Of a stretch of 39,456 nucleotides of DNA, positions 1-8,792 are shown in pieces (positions within the stretch are counted from its first letter, which is position 1; each line of letters begins with the position of its first letter). The stretch comes from Alphaproteobacteria bacterium (GTDB lineage: Bacteria > Pseudomonadota > Alphaproteobacteria > Rickettsiales > JABCZZ01). Below the pieces are notes generated by a model. It did not search any database. It was given only the letters and a program-made list of their open reading frames with translations, and was not told where the DNA came from. The translations under genes and the position numbers were made by a program. The DNA lies in contig JABCZZ010000014.1 in the NCBI GenBank assembly GCA_013289445.1, positions 1-39,456 of the forward strand, given 5' to 3'.

Positions 1-57
1 TTGCACGTTCTTATGGCAGCTCTGCCATGCAACACCGGAACATTTCAAAGAGGCCTT

Positions 58-630
58 ATGACAATGCGTTTTATCCCAGCGGTTCTTTCGTTTATAGCAT
101 TTGCAGGCAGTGCGCAGGCAGCGGCGGAAACCTATACACTTGATCCATCGCATACCGGCGTTAACTGGAGTATCAATCACTTTGGCTTCTCCAATCCTAC
201 GGGCAAGTTTGCCATGGTACAGGGTTCGCTGGTGCTTGATGAGGCGCAGCCCGCCAATAGCAAGGTTACTGCGACAATTACCATTGCCAATCTGGTGACC
301 GGTGATGCCAAACTCGAAGAACATCTCAAGGGCAAAGATTTCTTTGATGCAGAGCAATTTCCTCTCGCCACATTCGTGAGCGACAAGGTGGATTTGGTGG
401 GCAAGGACGATGCCAAGGTGCAGGGCACACTTACGCTGCATGGCGTTTCCAAACCCGTAGTGTTGGATGTGAAGCTTAATAAAATCGGCATCAACATGAT
501 GAAAAAGAAGACCGCAGGCTTTTCCATCACTACCGAGCTTAAGCGTTCGGATTTCGGCATGAATGCCTATCTGCCGAATCTGGGGGATGACGTGAAAATC
601 TCCATCGAATCCGAAGCCAATCTTCAATAG
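58..630 (+). CDS. YceI-family periplasmic protein
   Basis: A 190-aa secreted protein of the YceI family, which forms a lipocalin-like beta-barrel known to bind isoprenoid-type lipids in the periplasm. The N-terminus is a signal peptide ending at AQA, about 20 residues in. The mature part opens with the family hallmark YTLDPSHTGVNWSINHFGFS and contains the conserved HLKGKDFFDAEQFP segment and a GTLTLHGVSKPV strand. An open frame extends left to base 1 with a TTG. I chose the ATG at 58 because AAAGAGG lies at 47-53 and the signal peptide starts there; the ATG at 64 is also possible. The lipoprotein gene follows 15 nt downstream and may be cotranscribed. The family call is firm; the ligand is unknown. 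Confidence 0.9.
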   Translation: MTMRFIPAVLSFIAFAGSAQAAAETYTLDPSHTGVNWSINHFGFSNPTGKFAMVQGSLVLDEAQPANSKVTATITIANLVTGDAKLEEHLKGKDFFDAEQFPLATFVSDKVDLVGKDDAKVQGTLTLHGVSKPVVLDVKLNKIGINMMKKKTAGFSITTELKRSDFGMNAYLPNLGDDVKISIESEANLQ

Positions 631-645
631 CAATGGGGCAGCAGC

Positions 646-1059
646 ATGCGGGCATTACGCGGCTTTTTGCTGATCTGCATTGCCGGGCTGTTTTCCTGCA
701 CCCCGCCACCGCCGGTCAATGAATCACGCGAGGTCTTGTGGAAGGAATATGCCCATCAGTCGATCGATAAGGTGATTTTAGCCTGGGGACCTCCGGCAGC
801 TGAAACCAAACTCACCAACGGTTCGCGCATGCTGACCTATAACCATGCCACCACCTATGATGCGTTGTCGCCCTATGAGCGCACGAGTGGCTGCGAAGTA
901 TCTTTTCTAGCGCCGCCGCCGCATTACCATATCGAGAATATCTCAATGAAAGGCGAAGCGTTTGAGTGCCATCAGCTGGCACTGGGGCGCACGGGCGTGA
1001 TGGCACGGCCTTATATACCGCCTCCGCCGGTATTTTATCCTTCTTTTTATTATCGGTAA
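646..1059 (+). CDS. small putative lipoprotein of unknown function
   Basis: A 137-aa protein with a lipoprotein signal: hydrophobic FLLICIAGLFSC ending in a lipobox-like LFSC, with Cys18 the likely lipidated residue. This is followed by a proline-rich linker (TPPPPV). The body contains a WGPPAAETKL stretch, reminiscent of small outer-membrane lipoproteins that carry a short WGxP repeat, and two further Cys that could form a disulfide. The C-terminus is Pro/Tyr/Phe-rich (RPYIPPPPVFYPSFYYR). I do not recognise a named family. It starts 15 nt after the YceI-like gene on the same strand and could share its transcript. Function unknown; the envelope location is an inference from the lipobox. Confidence 0.7.
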   Translation: MRALRGFLLICIAGLFSCTPPPPVNESREVLWKEYAHQSIDKVILAWGPPAAETKLTNGSRMLTYNHATTYDALSPYERTSGCEVSFLAPPPHYHIENISMKGEAFECHQLALGRTGVMARPYIPPPPVFYPSFYYR

Positions 1060-1083
1060 CGCCTCTGTTTTGCGACAGGCGCA

Positions 1084-1105
1084 AATAGGTGTTTAACGGC
1101 CTATT
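1084..1105 (+). terminator. weak hairpin after the lipoprotein gene
   Basis: AATAGG (1084-1089) can pair with CCTATT (1100-1105) across a 10-nt loop, and an AT-rich stretch follows. It sits just after the lipoprotein stop. The stem is short and AU-rich, so it is only a candidate terminator. Confidence 0.3.
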
Positions 1106-1211
1106 CTATTGTTTAATATAAGCTATATAGCCGAGCGGCCTCGTATTTATTAACATAAACTTAATAATATTGGTCTATCTTTTAAGTAAGATAGCCGTGC
1201 ATGGGGCATTC

Positions 1212-1892
1212 ATGGGCGAAGAAATACAACGCGATCCGCAAACGGCCAAGTTACTCGAGAATTTCCAAAAGAAATTCCAGATAAAATTCGGCACGGACTT
1301 TACCTGCAATCCGCAGGACATTAGCGAACCCAACTATATGCATCCGTGCATGTATGCAGTCAAGGTAACGCGGAAATATTCAGGTGAGCCATTTACCGCC
1401 AAAAGGCTAGTCGAAATAGGATTTAAAGAACGAGAGCTGATCGAAGTGCCGGTGAAGAATTTGTACGTGCCAAGAGCAACGATGTTCGAACGTTTCAGAC
1501 AAGTATGGAATGCCGAAAGAGGAGAGTTCACCGCCTTGACTGAAGAATACCTCAAAGAAAAAAAGGAAAATATGCTTACGGGAGCGCAGGCCATTGCCGA
1601 TCTCACGAATACCATACGTGAGAAGCGCGATCCGGCAGAAAACCGGCCGGCTGATGAACCCGCCCCGCTCTGGGAATTTTCCAAAGTGCGCCTGTTCTGT
1701 CCGGTCAGGGAGGATGGCGGGATGCTGATAGTGAATATTAATCCTGGTTTTTCTGACTGGGAGTTGAAAAAGCTTTTTCCCGATCAACATGATTCGCCTG
1801 TCAAAGAGGAACTTTCCAATCAGGTGATGATATTCATTCCCACGCAAACCATGCGCCACGTTTTAGGCCCTTTGAGGATAAAGCTAAGTTAA
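1212..1892 (+). CDS. hypothetical protein upstream of the DUF2235 hydrolase
   Basis: A 226-aa soluble protein with no signal peptide, no membrane segment and no motif I recognise. The frame is open back to a TTG at 1170. I prefer the ATG at 1212 (MGEEIQRDPQ) because GGGG lies just before it; a GTG at 1197 is also in frame. The middle (roughly residues 90-150) is Lys/Glu-rich and probably helical. The C-terminal third is mixed hydrophobic (LFCPVREDGGMLIVNINPGF). The stop lies 3 nt before the start of the DUF2235 hydrolase gene, so the two are almost certainly cotranscribed and may act together, for example as enzyme and partner. That functional link is an inference from spacing alone. Confidence 0.65.
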   Translation: MGEEIQRDPQTAKLLENFQKKFQIKFGTDFTCNPQDISEPNYMHPCMYAVKVTRKYSGEPFTAKRLVEIGFKERELIEVPVKNLYVPRATMFERFRQVWNAERGEFTALTEEYLKEKKENMLTGAQAIADLTNTIREKRDPAENRPADEPAPLWEFSKVRLFCPVREDGGMLIVNINPGFSDWELKKLFPDQHDSPVKEELSNQVMIFIPTQTMRHVLGPLRIKLS

Positions 1893-1895
1893 TTC

Positions 1896-2984
1896 ATGCC
1901 CAAGAATATTATATACTGTGCTGACGGTACCTGGAGCCATCCTAACGAGCGGAAAGATGGCAAGCTTGCCGATACCAATGTGCGCAGGTTTTTTGATGCG
2001 CTGCCGGAGAATTCGCTCTCCCAGGTTAAGATCTATGACCCAGGCGTAGGAACGCAAGGCGGGAAATTGAGCCGTCTCTTCGGCGGTGCGTTTGGCGATG
2101 GGCTTATACAGAATGTCAAAGAAGGTTATCAACAGATTGCAAGCGTGTATGAGCCCGGCGATAAGATTTATCTCGTCGGATTCAGTCGTGGTGCCTATAC
2201 TGCGCGCAGCATTGCCGGAATGATTGCCAGTGTCGGGCTTCCCGCCAAAAATAAGGTCGGCGCCCAGGCCATAGAGGATGCATTTTTAGCCTACCGCGAT
2301 ACCCAGGGCGATCGCCACCTGCGCATGTTAAATCTCGCGCAAAAATATGGCAATACCGCTACTCCCATCGAAGCGGTGGGCGTCTGGGACACGGTTGGTG
2401 CTCTGGGAATCCCCGGCGGGCTTTTTGCCAACTGGGATCAACAGCATTATGGATTTCTCGATACGACCCTGCATCCGAATGTAAAAGCCGGGTTTCACGC
2501 CATTGCTATTGATGAAAAGCGCAGAGCATTTGCTCCCACATTATGGACACCTCCTTTTGCTCCCGATCAGAAAATAAAGCAGATCTGGTTTCCAGGGGTG
2601 CACGGGGATGTCGGTGGCGGCTACCCGGATTCGGGGCCTGCGGATATTACCTTTGGCTGGATGATGCGCCAGATGTGCGGGGTGGGCGTAACGTTTAAAC
2701 CGCATCTATTGCAAAAATACGCTCAGTCCGATCCTAAGGCGGCGCTGGGTGCGCTGCATGATTCTTGGAGCCCGTTCTGGTGGATTCCAAAACTGCGTGA
2801 TATCGCCAAGGATGCAACGCTATCCAACAGTGTACCTATCCGAATGCAAAACTCCGCTTACCGCCCACAAAATCTGGCGGCGGACTTTCCCGCCAGTGCG
2901 TGCGGCTATGGTATCGAGAATACGATTCCCAACACGCCACTGCTTAACTGCAGTCGGGATAAGAAGGCGGGAGTTTCACTCTAA
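1896..2984 (+). CDS. DUF2235 alpha/beta-hydrolase (Tle1-like phospholipase fold)
   Basis: A 362-aa protein of the DUF2235 family, alpha/beta hydrolases that include the Tle1 class of type VI secretion phospholipase effectors. It opens with KNIIYCADGTW, the usual first strand. The nucleophile elbow is GFSRGAYTAR, with Ser97 as catalytic residue. The other triad members are probably Asp165 (GVWDTVGALG) and His236 (FPGVHGDVGGGYPDSG); all three look intact. There is no signal peptide and no VgrG, PAAR or Hcp gene nearby, so secretion by a type VI system is not supported here; a cytosolic esterase or phospholipase is equally possible. A 3-nt gap links it to the preceding unknown gene, and a strong hairpin follows the stop. 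Confidence 0.88.
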   Translation: MPKNIIYCADGTWSHPNERKDGKLADTNVRRFFDALPENSLSQVKIYDPGVGTQGGKLSRLFGGAFGDGLIQNVKEGYQQIASVYEPGDKIYLVGFSRGAYTARSIAGMIASVGLPAKNKVGAQAIEDAFLAYRDTQGDRHLRMLNLAQKYGNTATPIEAVGVWDTVGALGIPGGLFANWDQQHYGFLDTTLHPNVKAGFHAIAIDEKRRAFAPTLWTPPFAPDQKIKQIWFPGVHGDVGGGYPDSGPADITFGWMMRQMCGVGVTFKPHLLQKYAQSDPKAALGALHDSWSPFWWIPKLRDIAKDATLSNSVPIRMQNSAYRPQNLAADFPASACGYGIENTIPNTPLLNCSRDKKAGVSL

Positions 2985-3005
2985 ATTATCAGAGCGTTAA
3001 ACGAC

Positions 3006-3039
3006 TGCGCCCGCAGCACAACCATTCATTGCGGGCGCA
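3006..3039. terminator. bidirectional terminator hairpin
   Basis: TGCGCCCGCA (3006-3015) and its exact reverse complement at 3030-3039 form a GC-rich 10-bp stem with a 14-nt loop. It lies between the convergent DUF2235 gene (+) and the histone-like gene (-). The plus side is followed by a modest T/A-rich tract, so it may serve both genes. Confidence 0.65.
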
Positions 3040-3065
3040 TCTTATAACAATATAAGGCCGTGAAT

Positions 3066-3242
3066 TTATTCGGCGTTCTTGGACGCCTGAATTTCCTTAC
3101 GACGGGCGTCACAGGCTTTTTTGATTTCCATCAGGGCTTTGCGAGCGCGCGTGCCTGCGGCTTTGTTGCCGCCTTCGAATTTTGCGTCTTCTTCCTGGAA
3201 TTGCTGGACGAGTTCGGCGATTTTGTGGCTGGTAGCTGACAT
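3066..3242 (-). CDS. histone H1-like protein, Hc1-type (58 aa)
   Basis: A very short gene encoding 58 residues starting MSATSHKIAELV. The core GGNKAAGTRARKALMEIKKA, followed by an Arg/Lys-rich RRKEIQ segment, matches the Hc1-type histone H1-like proteins found in many alphaproteobacteria and chlamydiae, which bind DNA and help compact the nucleoid. The start is well supported: GAGG lies 7 nt upstream of the ATG (3240-3242). Length is typical for the alphaproteobacterial version, which lacks the long Lys-rich tail of chlamydial Hc1. It stands alone, with the LpxO-like gene about 95 nt upstream on the same strand and a hairpin terminator downstream. DNA binding is known for the family; the role here is inferred. 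Confidence 0.85.
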   Translation of the reverse strand: MSATSHKIAELVQQFQEEDAKFEGGNKAAGTRARKALMEIKKACDARRKEIQASKNAE

Positions 3243-3337
3243 GGTGGAACCTCATTAAAATGAAATAGTAACCCCGGCAATCTAGCATATTTTACTGCGA
3301 ACGAAACAAGATCTTACAACCATTCTCCGGCAGGTAT

Positions 3338-4264
3338 TTATTTCAGTATCGCCACCAGCGCGACGCAGATACCGGCGTACTTAATGCCGTAATATACTTT
3401 GCGGTTCCAGTTTTTGAGGCGCTTGAAAAGGATGCGCACATGATACACCGGCGCGAAGAGATGGTTGGCAAGGCCGACCGGCTCACCCTCCACATTTTGC
3501 GTGGCAGTGATTTTCACCAGATGGTGAATGATAAAGCGATTGATGGCCGTGGGCAGCCAGCCTTTGAGCGGACGCTCGACATCACAGAATAAAATAAGGC
3601 GATCAACATTGGTTTCGTTCTTGGCGGCATGCACGTAGGTTTCATCGAACATGACCGCTTCGCCATCACGCCAGCTGTAACGGATGCCATCGACATCTAT
3701 CCAGCACGCATCGCTGTTGGCGGTGCGCAGGCCCAGATGATAACGCAGGCTGCCTGCAAAGGGGTCGCGGTGTGCGCCCAGCCTGCCGCCGGCGGGCAAC
3801 ATGGCAAACATGGCGCCGTGTACGCTGGGGATGCTCTTGAGCAGCTCTACCGTCTTGGGACAGAATTGTTCGGCCGAGGGGAGGGGATCATCATACCATT
3901 TCAGATAAAAGCGCTTCCAGCCGAGGCGAAAGAAAGAATGAAACGCCAGATCGTTATGGCCGGTGGATGTGCGCACGAAACCTTCGTCCATCAGGCGCAA
4001 TCCTTCATCACGGATGGCCTGCCAGTTATCTTTCAGCGGTTGCAGGTGAGGAAAGTCTTCGACGTTCTGGTAAGGCTTGGAAGGCACGCGCGAAAACATA
4101 TAGATAAGTGCATTCAGCGGCGCCAGAAATGTCGAGTGATCCGTCAGTTGGCGTGCGAAGCGGTGGCGCACCTGTCCGCGGTAATGGACAAACAGTGCCG
4201 AGGCGAGCAGGGCGGCCAGAACGATGTAGCGAGTCTGAAAGAGGGTATGATAGTCAAAATGCAT
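3338..4264 (-). CDS. aspartyl/asparaginyl beta-hydroxylase family protein, LpxO-like
   Basis: A 308-aa Fe(II)/2-oxoglutarate dioxygenase of the aspartyl/asparaginyl beta-hydroxylase family, most like LpxO, which hydroxylates the secondary acyl chain of lipid A. An N-terminal membrane anchor (YIVLAALLASALFV) precedes the catalytic domain. Metal ligands are visible as His165 and Asp167 (GAHRDPF) and distal His212 (ETYVHAAKN); Arg222 (VDRLILF) would bind 2-oxoglutarate. A hydrophobic C-terminus (YAGICVALVAIL) suggests a second membrane contact. It probably acts at the inner membrane on lipid A, as the family does. The gene is monocistronic or follows the 521-aa gene upstream on the same strand, with a 94-nt gap. 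Confidence 0.85.
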   Translation of the reverse strand: MHFDYHTLFQTRYIVLAALLASALFVHYRGQVRHRFARQLTDHSTFLAPLNALIYMFSRVPSKPYQNVEDFPHLQPLKDNWQAIRDEGLRLMDEGFVRTSTGHNDLAFHSFFRLGWKRFYLKWYDDPLPSAEQFCPKTVELLKSIPSVHGAMFAMLPAGGRLGAHRDPFAGSLRYHLGLRTANSDACWIDVDGIRYSWRDGEAVMFDETYVHAAKNETNVDRLILFCDVERPLKGWLPTAINRFIIHHLVKITATQNVEGEPVGLANHLFAPVYHVRILFKRLKNWNRKVYYGIKYAGICVALVAILK

Positions 4265-4358
4265 AGCGCCTGATATACGGTCTCAGCCGCCATTAGGCAA
4301 GGGTTTTTGGGGTCCAGGCGTTATCTATTTCTCACAATATATTCAATGAGATGTAGGC

Positions 4359-5924
4359 TTAGTGGAACTGTCGCCCGTCCTTGCCTGCATGTTTTTCCAG
4401 CCGGACATGCGAATAATCTTTGCGGCATTGCTCAAGCGCAATCTTTGTCGCCTGTTCTATCTGTGCCAAGGCGGGGGCAAAGCAAGGAATATCTTGAAGC
4501 GGGTTTTTCCCCTGGGCATCGGGATATTCCGCATGCATCAGCCCGTAGAGATTACAGGCCACTTCTTCCCATTTTTCATTCCAGCCGTAATTATAATAAA
4601 GACGGGATTTGAAATCGGCGACTTCGGCAAGTGTATTGGTGTCGATGGTTTTAAGCAGACCCGGTGGCAGATCAGACGGGTGGCGCTCAAGTTCGTAACC
4701 CAGCGTTTCTACGGAATTCTGCAACCGCTTTTTCTGCTCGCCGCTTAAATAACCGATCATGAGATGCATGGATTCATGCAGCACGGTCTGGCTTACAACC
4801 TTGGCCCGCAGCGCTTCGTCATTGGCAATATCCTGGGCATTCATCCTGTTGCCGTTGGAAAGAAAAATCATGCGGTAGCGACTCTGGCGGGTGCCGCTGC
4901 TGTACCTGCTTTCGTGATTATTCTTTAACGAAATTGCCGGAAGATTTTCCTTGGGATAGCAGGTACTGATATTGGAATTATTGGTATAGGCGAACATATA
5001 GCCTTTGCGGTAGAGCAGCTCCAGTGTCTCGTCGGGCAATAGCGAGAGCATCTTGTTGGCAAAGGCGGTTTTATATTCCGCAGGCGGCAGCGGTTGCGAG
5101 GTTGTAAACGTTGCCTCAATACGCTCCTTGATCCGGTCTGCACGTGTGTTCATGCCGCTTGCAATCCGCTCGGCAATGCGGCTATCGATTTTTTTGCTGC
5201 CCTCCTGGCTGGTGAGAGCAGCGGTTGCGTTGTAGGCTTCGCTGGCACAGAGGCCCTGCATGTTTTGCTTATTACCCAACGCGTAGGAGATGGCCAGATT
5301 AAGCGAAAGAAATTTTTGCGGTGACTCGATGACGCTTGCCAAGCGCGCATAGGCGCCGTGCATCTCATAGTCATCTTTAGTCTTTTCTTCCGACCAGTTG
5401 CGATCGCCATTTACGGTGAACTCGCCCTTGCTGTACCATTCGCTGAGGATTTTGCCGTGGCTTTCTTTCAGCCCAAGAATGTCCAGTGCCTGCATGGTGC
5501 GATCATAAAGGTTCTTACGGTCGGGATTTTCGTGTCCGGCGAGTGTGGCTCCCGCCTCGCGCATGGCGGTAAGAAAGGTTTTGGGACAATTCAGCCGGCT
5601 GCATTCGTCGGCAAGATACATGTAGAGTCCGAGCGTCAAGTGATGGCTGGCGTCCTCGGGCGGCATGCAAAGCAATGCATTTATTTCCTCGATATCTTTG
5701 AATGCGGTGGAATAGGAAATTGCATTGCGGATTTTCTCATCCAGCAACAGCCGATGCATCTGTACATCGCTGGGAAAGCAAATAAGCTCAGTGCTCAGTC
5801 CGTTGCTTACCAGTACTCCTTGCTCATCAATGTAAGTGCGCCCCGCAAGGCCGCTAAGCAGCGCGCGTCTCTTTCTTTGCAGATGCTGGCTTTTTACGGA
5901 GGATATGGGCTGGAGGTTTGACAT
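4359..5924 (-). CDS. hypothetical protein with zincin-type HExxH motif
   Basis: A 521-aa protein that I cannot place in a named family. The key feature is HESMH at residues 383-387 within VVSQTVLHESMHLMIGYLSG, the helix pattern of zinc metalloproteases, followed about 66 residues later by KWEEVACNLYGLMH, whose Glu453 or Glu454 could be the third zinc ligand. The N-terminal 300 residues are mostly helical with scattered Cys. No signal peptide or membrane segment is seen, so it is cytosolic or exported by a non-Sec route. I see no Shine-Dalgarno sequence before the ATG. A second, unrelated HExxH protein lies 1.3 kb away beyond the tRNA. Peptidase activity is an inference from the motif. Confidence 0.65.
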   Translation of the reverse strand: MSNLQPISSVKSQHLQRKRRALLSGLAGRTYIDEQGVLVSNGLSTELICFPSDVQMHRLLLDEKIRNAISYSTAFKDIEEINALLCMPPEDASHHLTLGLYMYLADECSRLNCPKTFLTAMREAGATLAGHENPDRKNLYDRTMQALDILGLKESHGKILSEWYSKGEFTVNGDRNWSEEKTKDDYEMHGAYARLASVIESPQKFLSLNLAISYALGNKQNMQGLCASEAYNATAALTSQEGSKKIDSRIAERIASGMNTRADRIKERIEATFTTSQPLPPAEYKTAFANKMLSLLPDETLELLYRKGYMFAYTNNSNISTCYPKENLPAISLKNNHESRYSSGTRQSRYRMIFLSNGNRMNAQDIANDEALRAKVVSQTVLHESMHLMIGYLSGEQKKRLQNSVETLGYELERHPSDLPPGLLKTIDTNTLAEVADFKSRLYYNYGWNEKWEEVACNLYGLMHAEYPDAQGKNPLQDIPCFAPALAQIEQATKIALEQCRKDYSHVRLEKHAGKDGRQFH

Positions 5925-6096
5925 GCATTTAGCGATGTTTGGTATGGATATATTGTAGGGCGTAATAGTTAAGATAGTGCCAATATTGTTGAGACGACAG
6001 AGACAGCCTAGTAACTCATTGTTATATATGTACCTCAGGCGTGTTTACCTTGCTTGCGATAAGCGCAGCTATCTTTATTTTTTACGCCGTACTTAC

Positions 6097-6124
6097 TTGC
6101 ATTCTGAAAGCAGTTTGTTATAAA
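6097..6124 (+). promoter_or_regulatory. putative sigma70-type promoter of tRNA-fMet
   Basis: TTGCAT (6097-6102) and TATAAA (6119-6124) are separated by 16 nt, and the tRNA begins 15 nt after the -10 box. Spacing and sequence fit a housekeeping promoter. Confidence 0.5.
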
Positions 6125-6139
6125 GACGCCCTTCCTTGT

Positions 6140-6216
<77 letters not shown>

Positions 6217-6348
6217 TTTTTTCGGAATTTTAAGTGTTTTTGCTGTCAGGCGCTCATGGAGCGCACTGGCCGGGTAAGGTATTATTAATATTTCGCTGAT
6301 AAAATGGGCCGTCGGTTGAATTTCCCCCCTTTTGTAACTGGAGTTAAC

Positions 6349-6858
6349 ATGGCTCGCATAGACACCCATCCTCCCGAATCATTTACTAGCAACGTGCCCG
6401 ATCGGATTGCTAAATATGTCGAGAAATGGACTGCCCATCAGACCGAATTGACCGATCCGCCCAGAAGTCAGCTGAGCCGGGATGTAGCAACAATCGATCA
6501 AGTGCTGAAAGATTTATATGCTTCGGACAATGTCGTTCGGGATATGAAGCTTGAGAAAACGCCTAAGCTCGAAGAGAGGGGAGCGCATTTTGAAAGCAGA
6601 CGCCAGGTGATGTTGCTTGCCGCCGCATTGCGCATGCAGGAAAAAGAATTCTTGGTACTGATGGGGATGGCCGAGAAAGAATATCAGTATAGCAAACCGC
6701 GTGCGCAAGTGTCGCTTACGCGTCAGTACCAGACGATGCTGGGTAAATCAAATGCCCTTCATGCGGCCTATAATGTGGGTGACCCCAGTCTTGTCGAACA
6801 GCCCCAACACGGCAGCCGCGTTCGGCCCTCTGCACCCGGCCCGCGCGAGCGATACTGA
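6349..6858 (+). CDS. hypothetical protein
   Basis: A 169-aa soluble, charged protein (MARIDTHPPESF at the start) that I do not recognise. The frame is open back to an ATG at 6304, but the ATG at 6349 has GGAG (6340-6343) five bases ahead and is the better start. Residues 15-140 look helical with many charged residues. The last 25 residues are Pro/Arg/Gly-rich and probably disordered. There is no signal peptide and no membrane segment. It stands alone between the initiator tRNA and a gene-free stretch. Function unknown. Confidence 0.6.
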   Translation: MARIDTHPPESFTSNVPDRIAKYVEKWTAHQTELTDPPRSQLSRDVATIDQVLKDLYASDNVVRDMKLEKTPKLEERGAHFESRRQVMLLAAALRMQEKEFLVLMGMAEKEYQYSKPRAQVSLTRQYQTMLGKSNALHAAYNVGDPSLVEQPQHGSRVRPSAPGPRERY

Positions 6859-7197
6859 TTGCTCTGAGGAATTGTTTTTTGAAGTCATTGTTCCTGGCTT
6901 CAACTGCGGTAGTTGAGGATACCATGACCATTTCAGTTCTATGAGCGCAATGACTACCGATGGCGATATATCCACTGCTGCATTTACCGTGGCATAGTTT
7001 TTCCCAAGACATGCATGGGGTGGGCGGTGTCAACTTCGGAAAAACCGGCAAACGCTTGGTTCAGACTGGCAACAAGATACAACACGTTATTTCAGGGTTT
7101 TATTCGACTTTTGAGAATCCCTCCATTTATATCTATAGACGGCCATGTAAGTCCTATTAACGATTAGCTAACGCTATAGCGGTTATACTTCAGCAAC
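6859..7197. other. gene-free stretch of about 340 bases
   Basis: I see no convincing gene. Short open frames on both strands lack start signals and protein-like composition. A 10-bp palindrome, CGCTATAGCG, at 7172-7181 lies 16 bases before the M3-like gene and could be an operator or part of its promoter region. Confidence 0.4.
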
Positions 7198-8595
7198 ATG
7201 ACAGAGAATGTTGAAGACATAGATACGCTCTATATCAAAGCCATGGGTTTGCCCAAAGAGGACCCACAAAGAGAAGCATTGCTGCTAAAAGCGTTAGAGT
7301 CGCGAATGATGGCAAGCATCAAGGATGCCAGTGATTTTAGCCCCAATGGAACACCACTTATATTGTTTTGTTACGATAATGCCATTTCGCCACGTTTAGG
7401 CCAGCGCGTCATAGATGAGCTATTGGATTATGTGCACTCTCCACGTCCCGTGCATCATAAAATTACCAAGAAAGCGGGGGGATTAAATCTCGGTGAGGAT
7501 GAGAATGTCTATTTTACACCCTCAGAAGCAGTAAAAATTGTAGTGGAGGCTTTTAAGGCTTTCGACCCGGAAATGGCTATGATGGTTAGTGAAGCGTTTG
7601 AAGAAGGACGCATTAGCTTTGCGCCTTCGATTTATGGGGCGCAGTCGGCCGCTAGCGGTTATACCGCGACCGTTCCAAAAGACATTGAGGCCTTATCAGA
7701 AAGGCTAAGAAACCGTCCTTATGCATCTGTGCCGCTAAATGATGGAATAAACAAAGTATCACTACAGAATCTTTTTTTTCTTGCGCATGAATGCGGCCAT
7801 TTATGTGCGTTCCAGAAATACGCCAATGCGCTACGCAGCGCCCCGGAACAAAAGCTGCCCCTTAGCAATACACCTTTGCAAGAAACATTTTCTGCCCTGG
7901 CCGAGAGATTGCTCTATCGCCATCTTTCCACGACATTCTCCAAGAACGACTTACTGGCGTACAATATAAACACCGTTTGGAAGAATAGGCTCGATGGGTT
8001 ATTTTTTACTTGTGCCAAGAGAGCAGAGATGGAAGCAGCCTTGGTGCAAGAATACAAAAAGACTTCGGTTGATGGCCGTTTACCTGATGTTGCCAGGATA
8101 GACGCAATTACCAAAGAAATTATGACGGATGTACCCACCAGTCCTTGGCAGAACGAAATACTGATACGTTATGCCCCTTTCAGGCATATTGCTTATCCAC
8201 TAGGAGCCGCCGCTTCACAAATTCTCTTTAATCGCTGGATGGCTGGCAACAATGTAACCAAAAAGAACCTTGCAAGCGATTGGTCGCGCATTCAGGAAAA
8301 GTGCCAGGAAACAAACTTTATGTCCGCCATGCGTGAAATGAAGATCGAGCCTGATAAAGATGATTTTTTGCAACATGCTATTGATGGCTACGAAATTCAC
8401 GAAATGGCGTTAGAATCCGCACTGGATCTTGTTTATGCCTCACGCACTCGTGCCGGCCTGATAAACAGGAACGTAAATTCTATCCTCGAAAAAGGCAGCA
8501 AACAGCCACTCGCTCTTGCAGCAAATAGTTCACAACTTGGTTGTCTTGCCTATGACGGAAGGCAACTTTCGCAACCCGCCATACGTCGCAAATAA
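7198..8595 (+). CDS. M3-family (oligoendopeptidase F-like) metallopeptidase, short form
   Basis: A 465-aa protein resembling the catalytic half of M3 peptidases such as PepF. HECGH at residues 197-201 (NLFFLAHECGHLCAF) gives the zinc-binding His pair and catalytic Glu. Glu229 in NTPLQETFSALAERLL matches the third ligand in the family's ETAS/ETFS segment. An upstream stretch, SEAFEEGRISFAPSIYGAQS, aligns by eye with the region before the active site, and IRYAPFRHIAYPLGAAASQ with the C-terminal helix. PepF proteins are usually about 600 aa; here the N-terminal domain is shortened. No signal peptide is seen. The family degrades short peptides in the cytosol, and that is the likely role. The start has no clear Shine-Dalgarno sequence. 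Confidence 0.68.
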   Translation: MTENVEDIDTLYIKAMGLPKEDPQREALLLKALESRMMASIKDASDFSPNGTPLILFCYDNAISPRLGQRVIDELLDYVHSPRPVHHKITKKAGGLNLGEDENVYFTPSEAVKIVVEAFKAFDPEMAMMVSEAFEEGRISFAPSIYGAQSAASGYTATVPKDIEALSERLRNRPYASVPLNDGINKVSLQNLFFLAHECGHLCAFQKYANALRSAPEQKLPLSNTPLQETFSALAERLLYRHLSTTFSKNDLLAYNINTVWKNRLDGLFFTCAKRAEMEAALVQEYKKTSVDGRLPDVARIDAITKEIMTDVPTSPWQNEILIRYAPFRHIAYPLGAAASQILFNRWMAGNNVTKKNLASDWSRIQEKCQETNFMSAMREMKIEPDKDDFLQHAIDGYEIHEMALESALDLVYASRTRAGLINRNVNSILEKGSKQPLALAANSSQLGCLAYDGRQLSQPAIRRK

Positions 8596-8792
8596 AGGGC
8601 AGAATTTATTCTACCAAGAATCCGGTTAATATATTGTGATATATGGCTTCTCTTTCCCTTGCCTTAATTCGATAATTATCTAGTAAATTCTAGCGTATTG
8701 CTCTTTAGCGGTGGGTCATGCTTTGCCAAGAGAGATCCTCCTGTCTACAGCGCGGCTATTATATGTATACGGCAGGGCCGAGAGAAGGCGAA

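Noticed and set aside
3629..4273. Long plus-strand open frame (about 214 codons) opposite the LpxO-like gene
   Set aside because: It lies wholly antisense to a gene with intact catalytic motifs and has no recognisable protein features.
6960..7160. Possible 66-aa gene in the gap before the M3-like gene
   Set aside because: No ribosome binding site and no protein-like pattern; it probably reflects chance openness.
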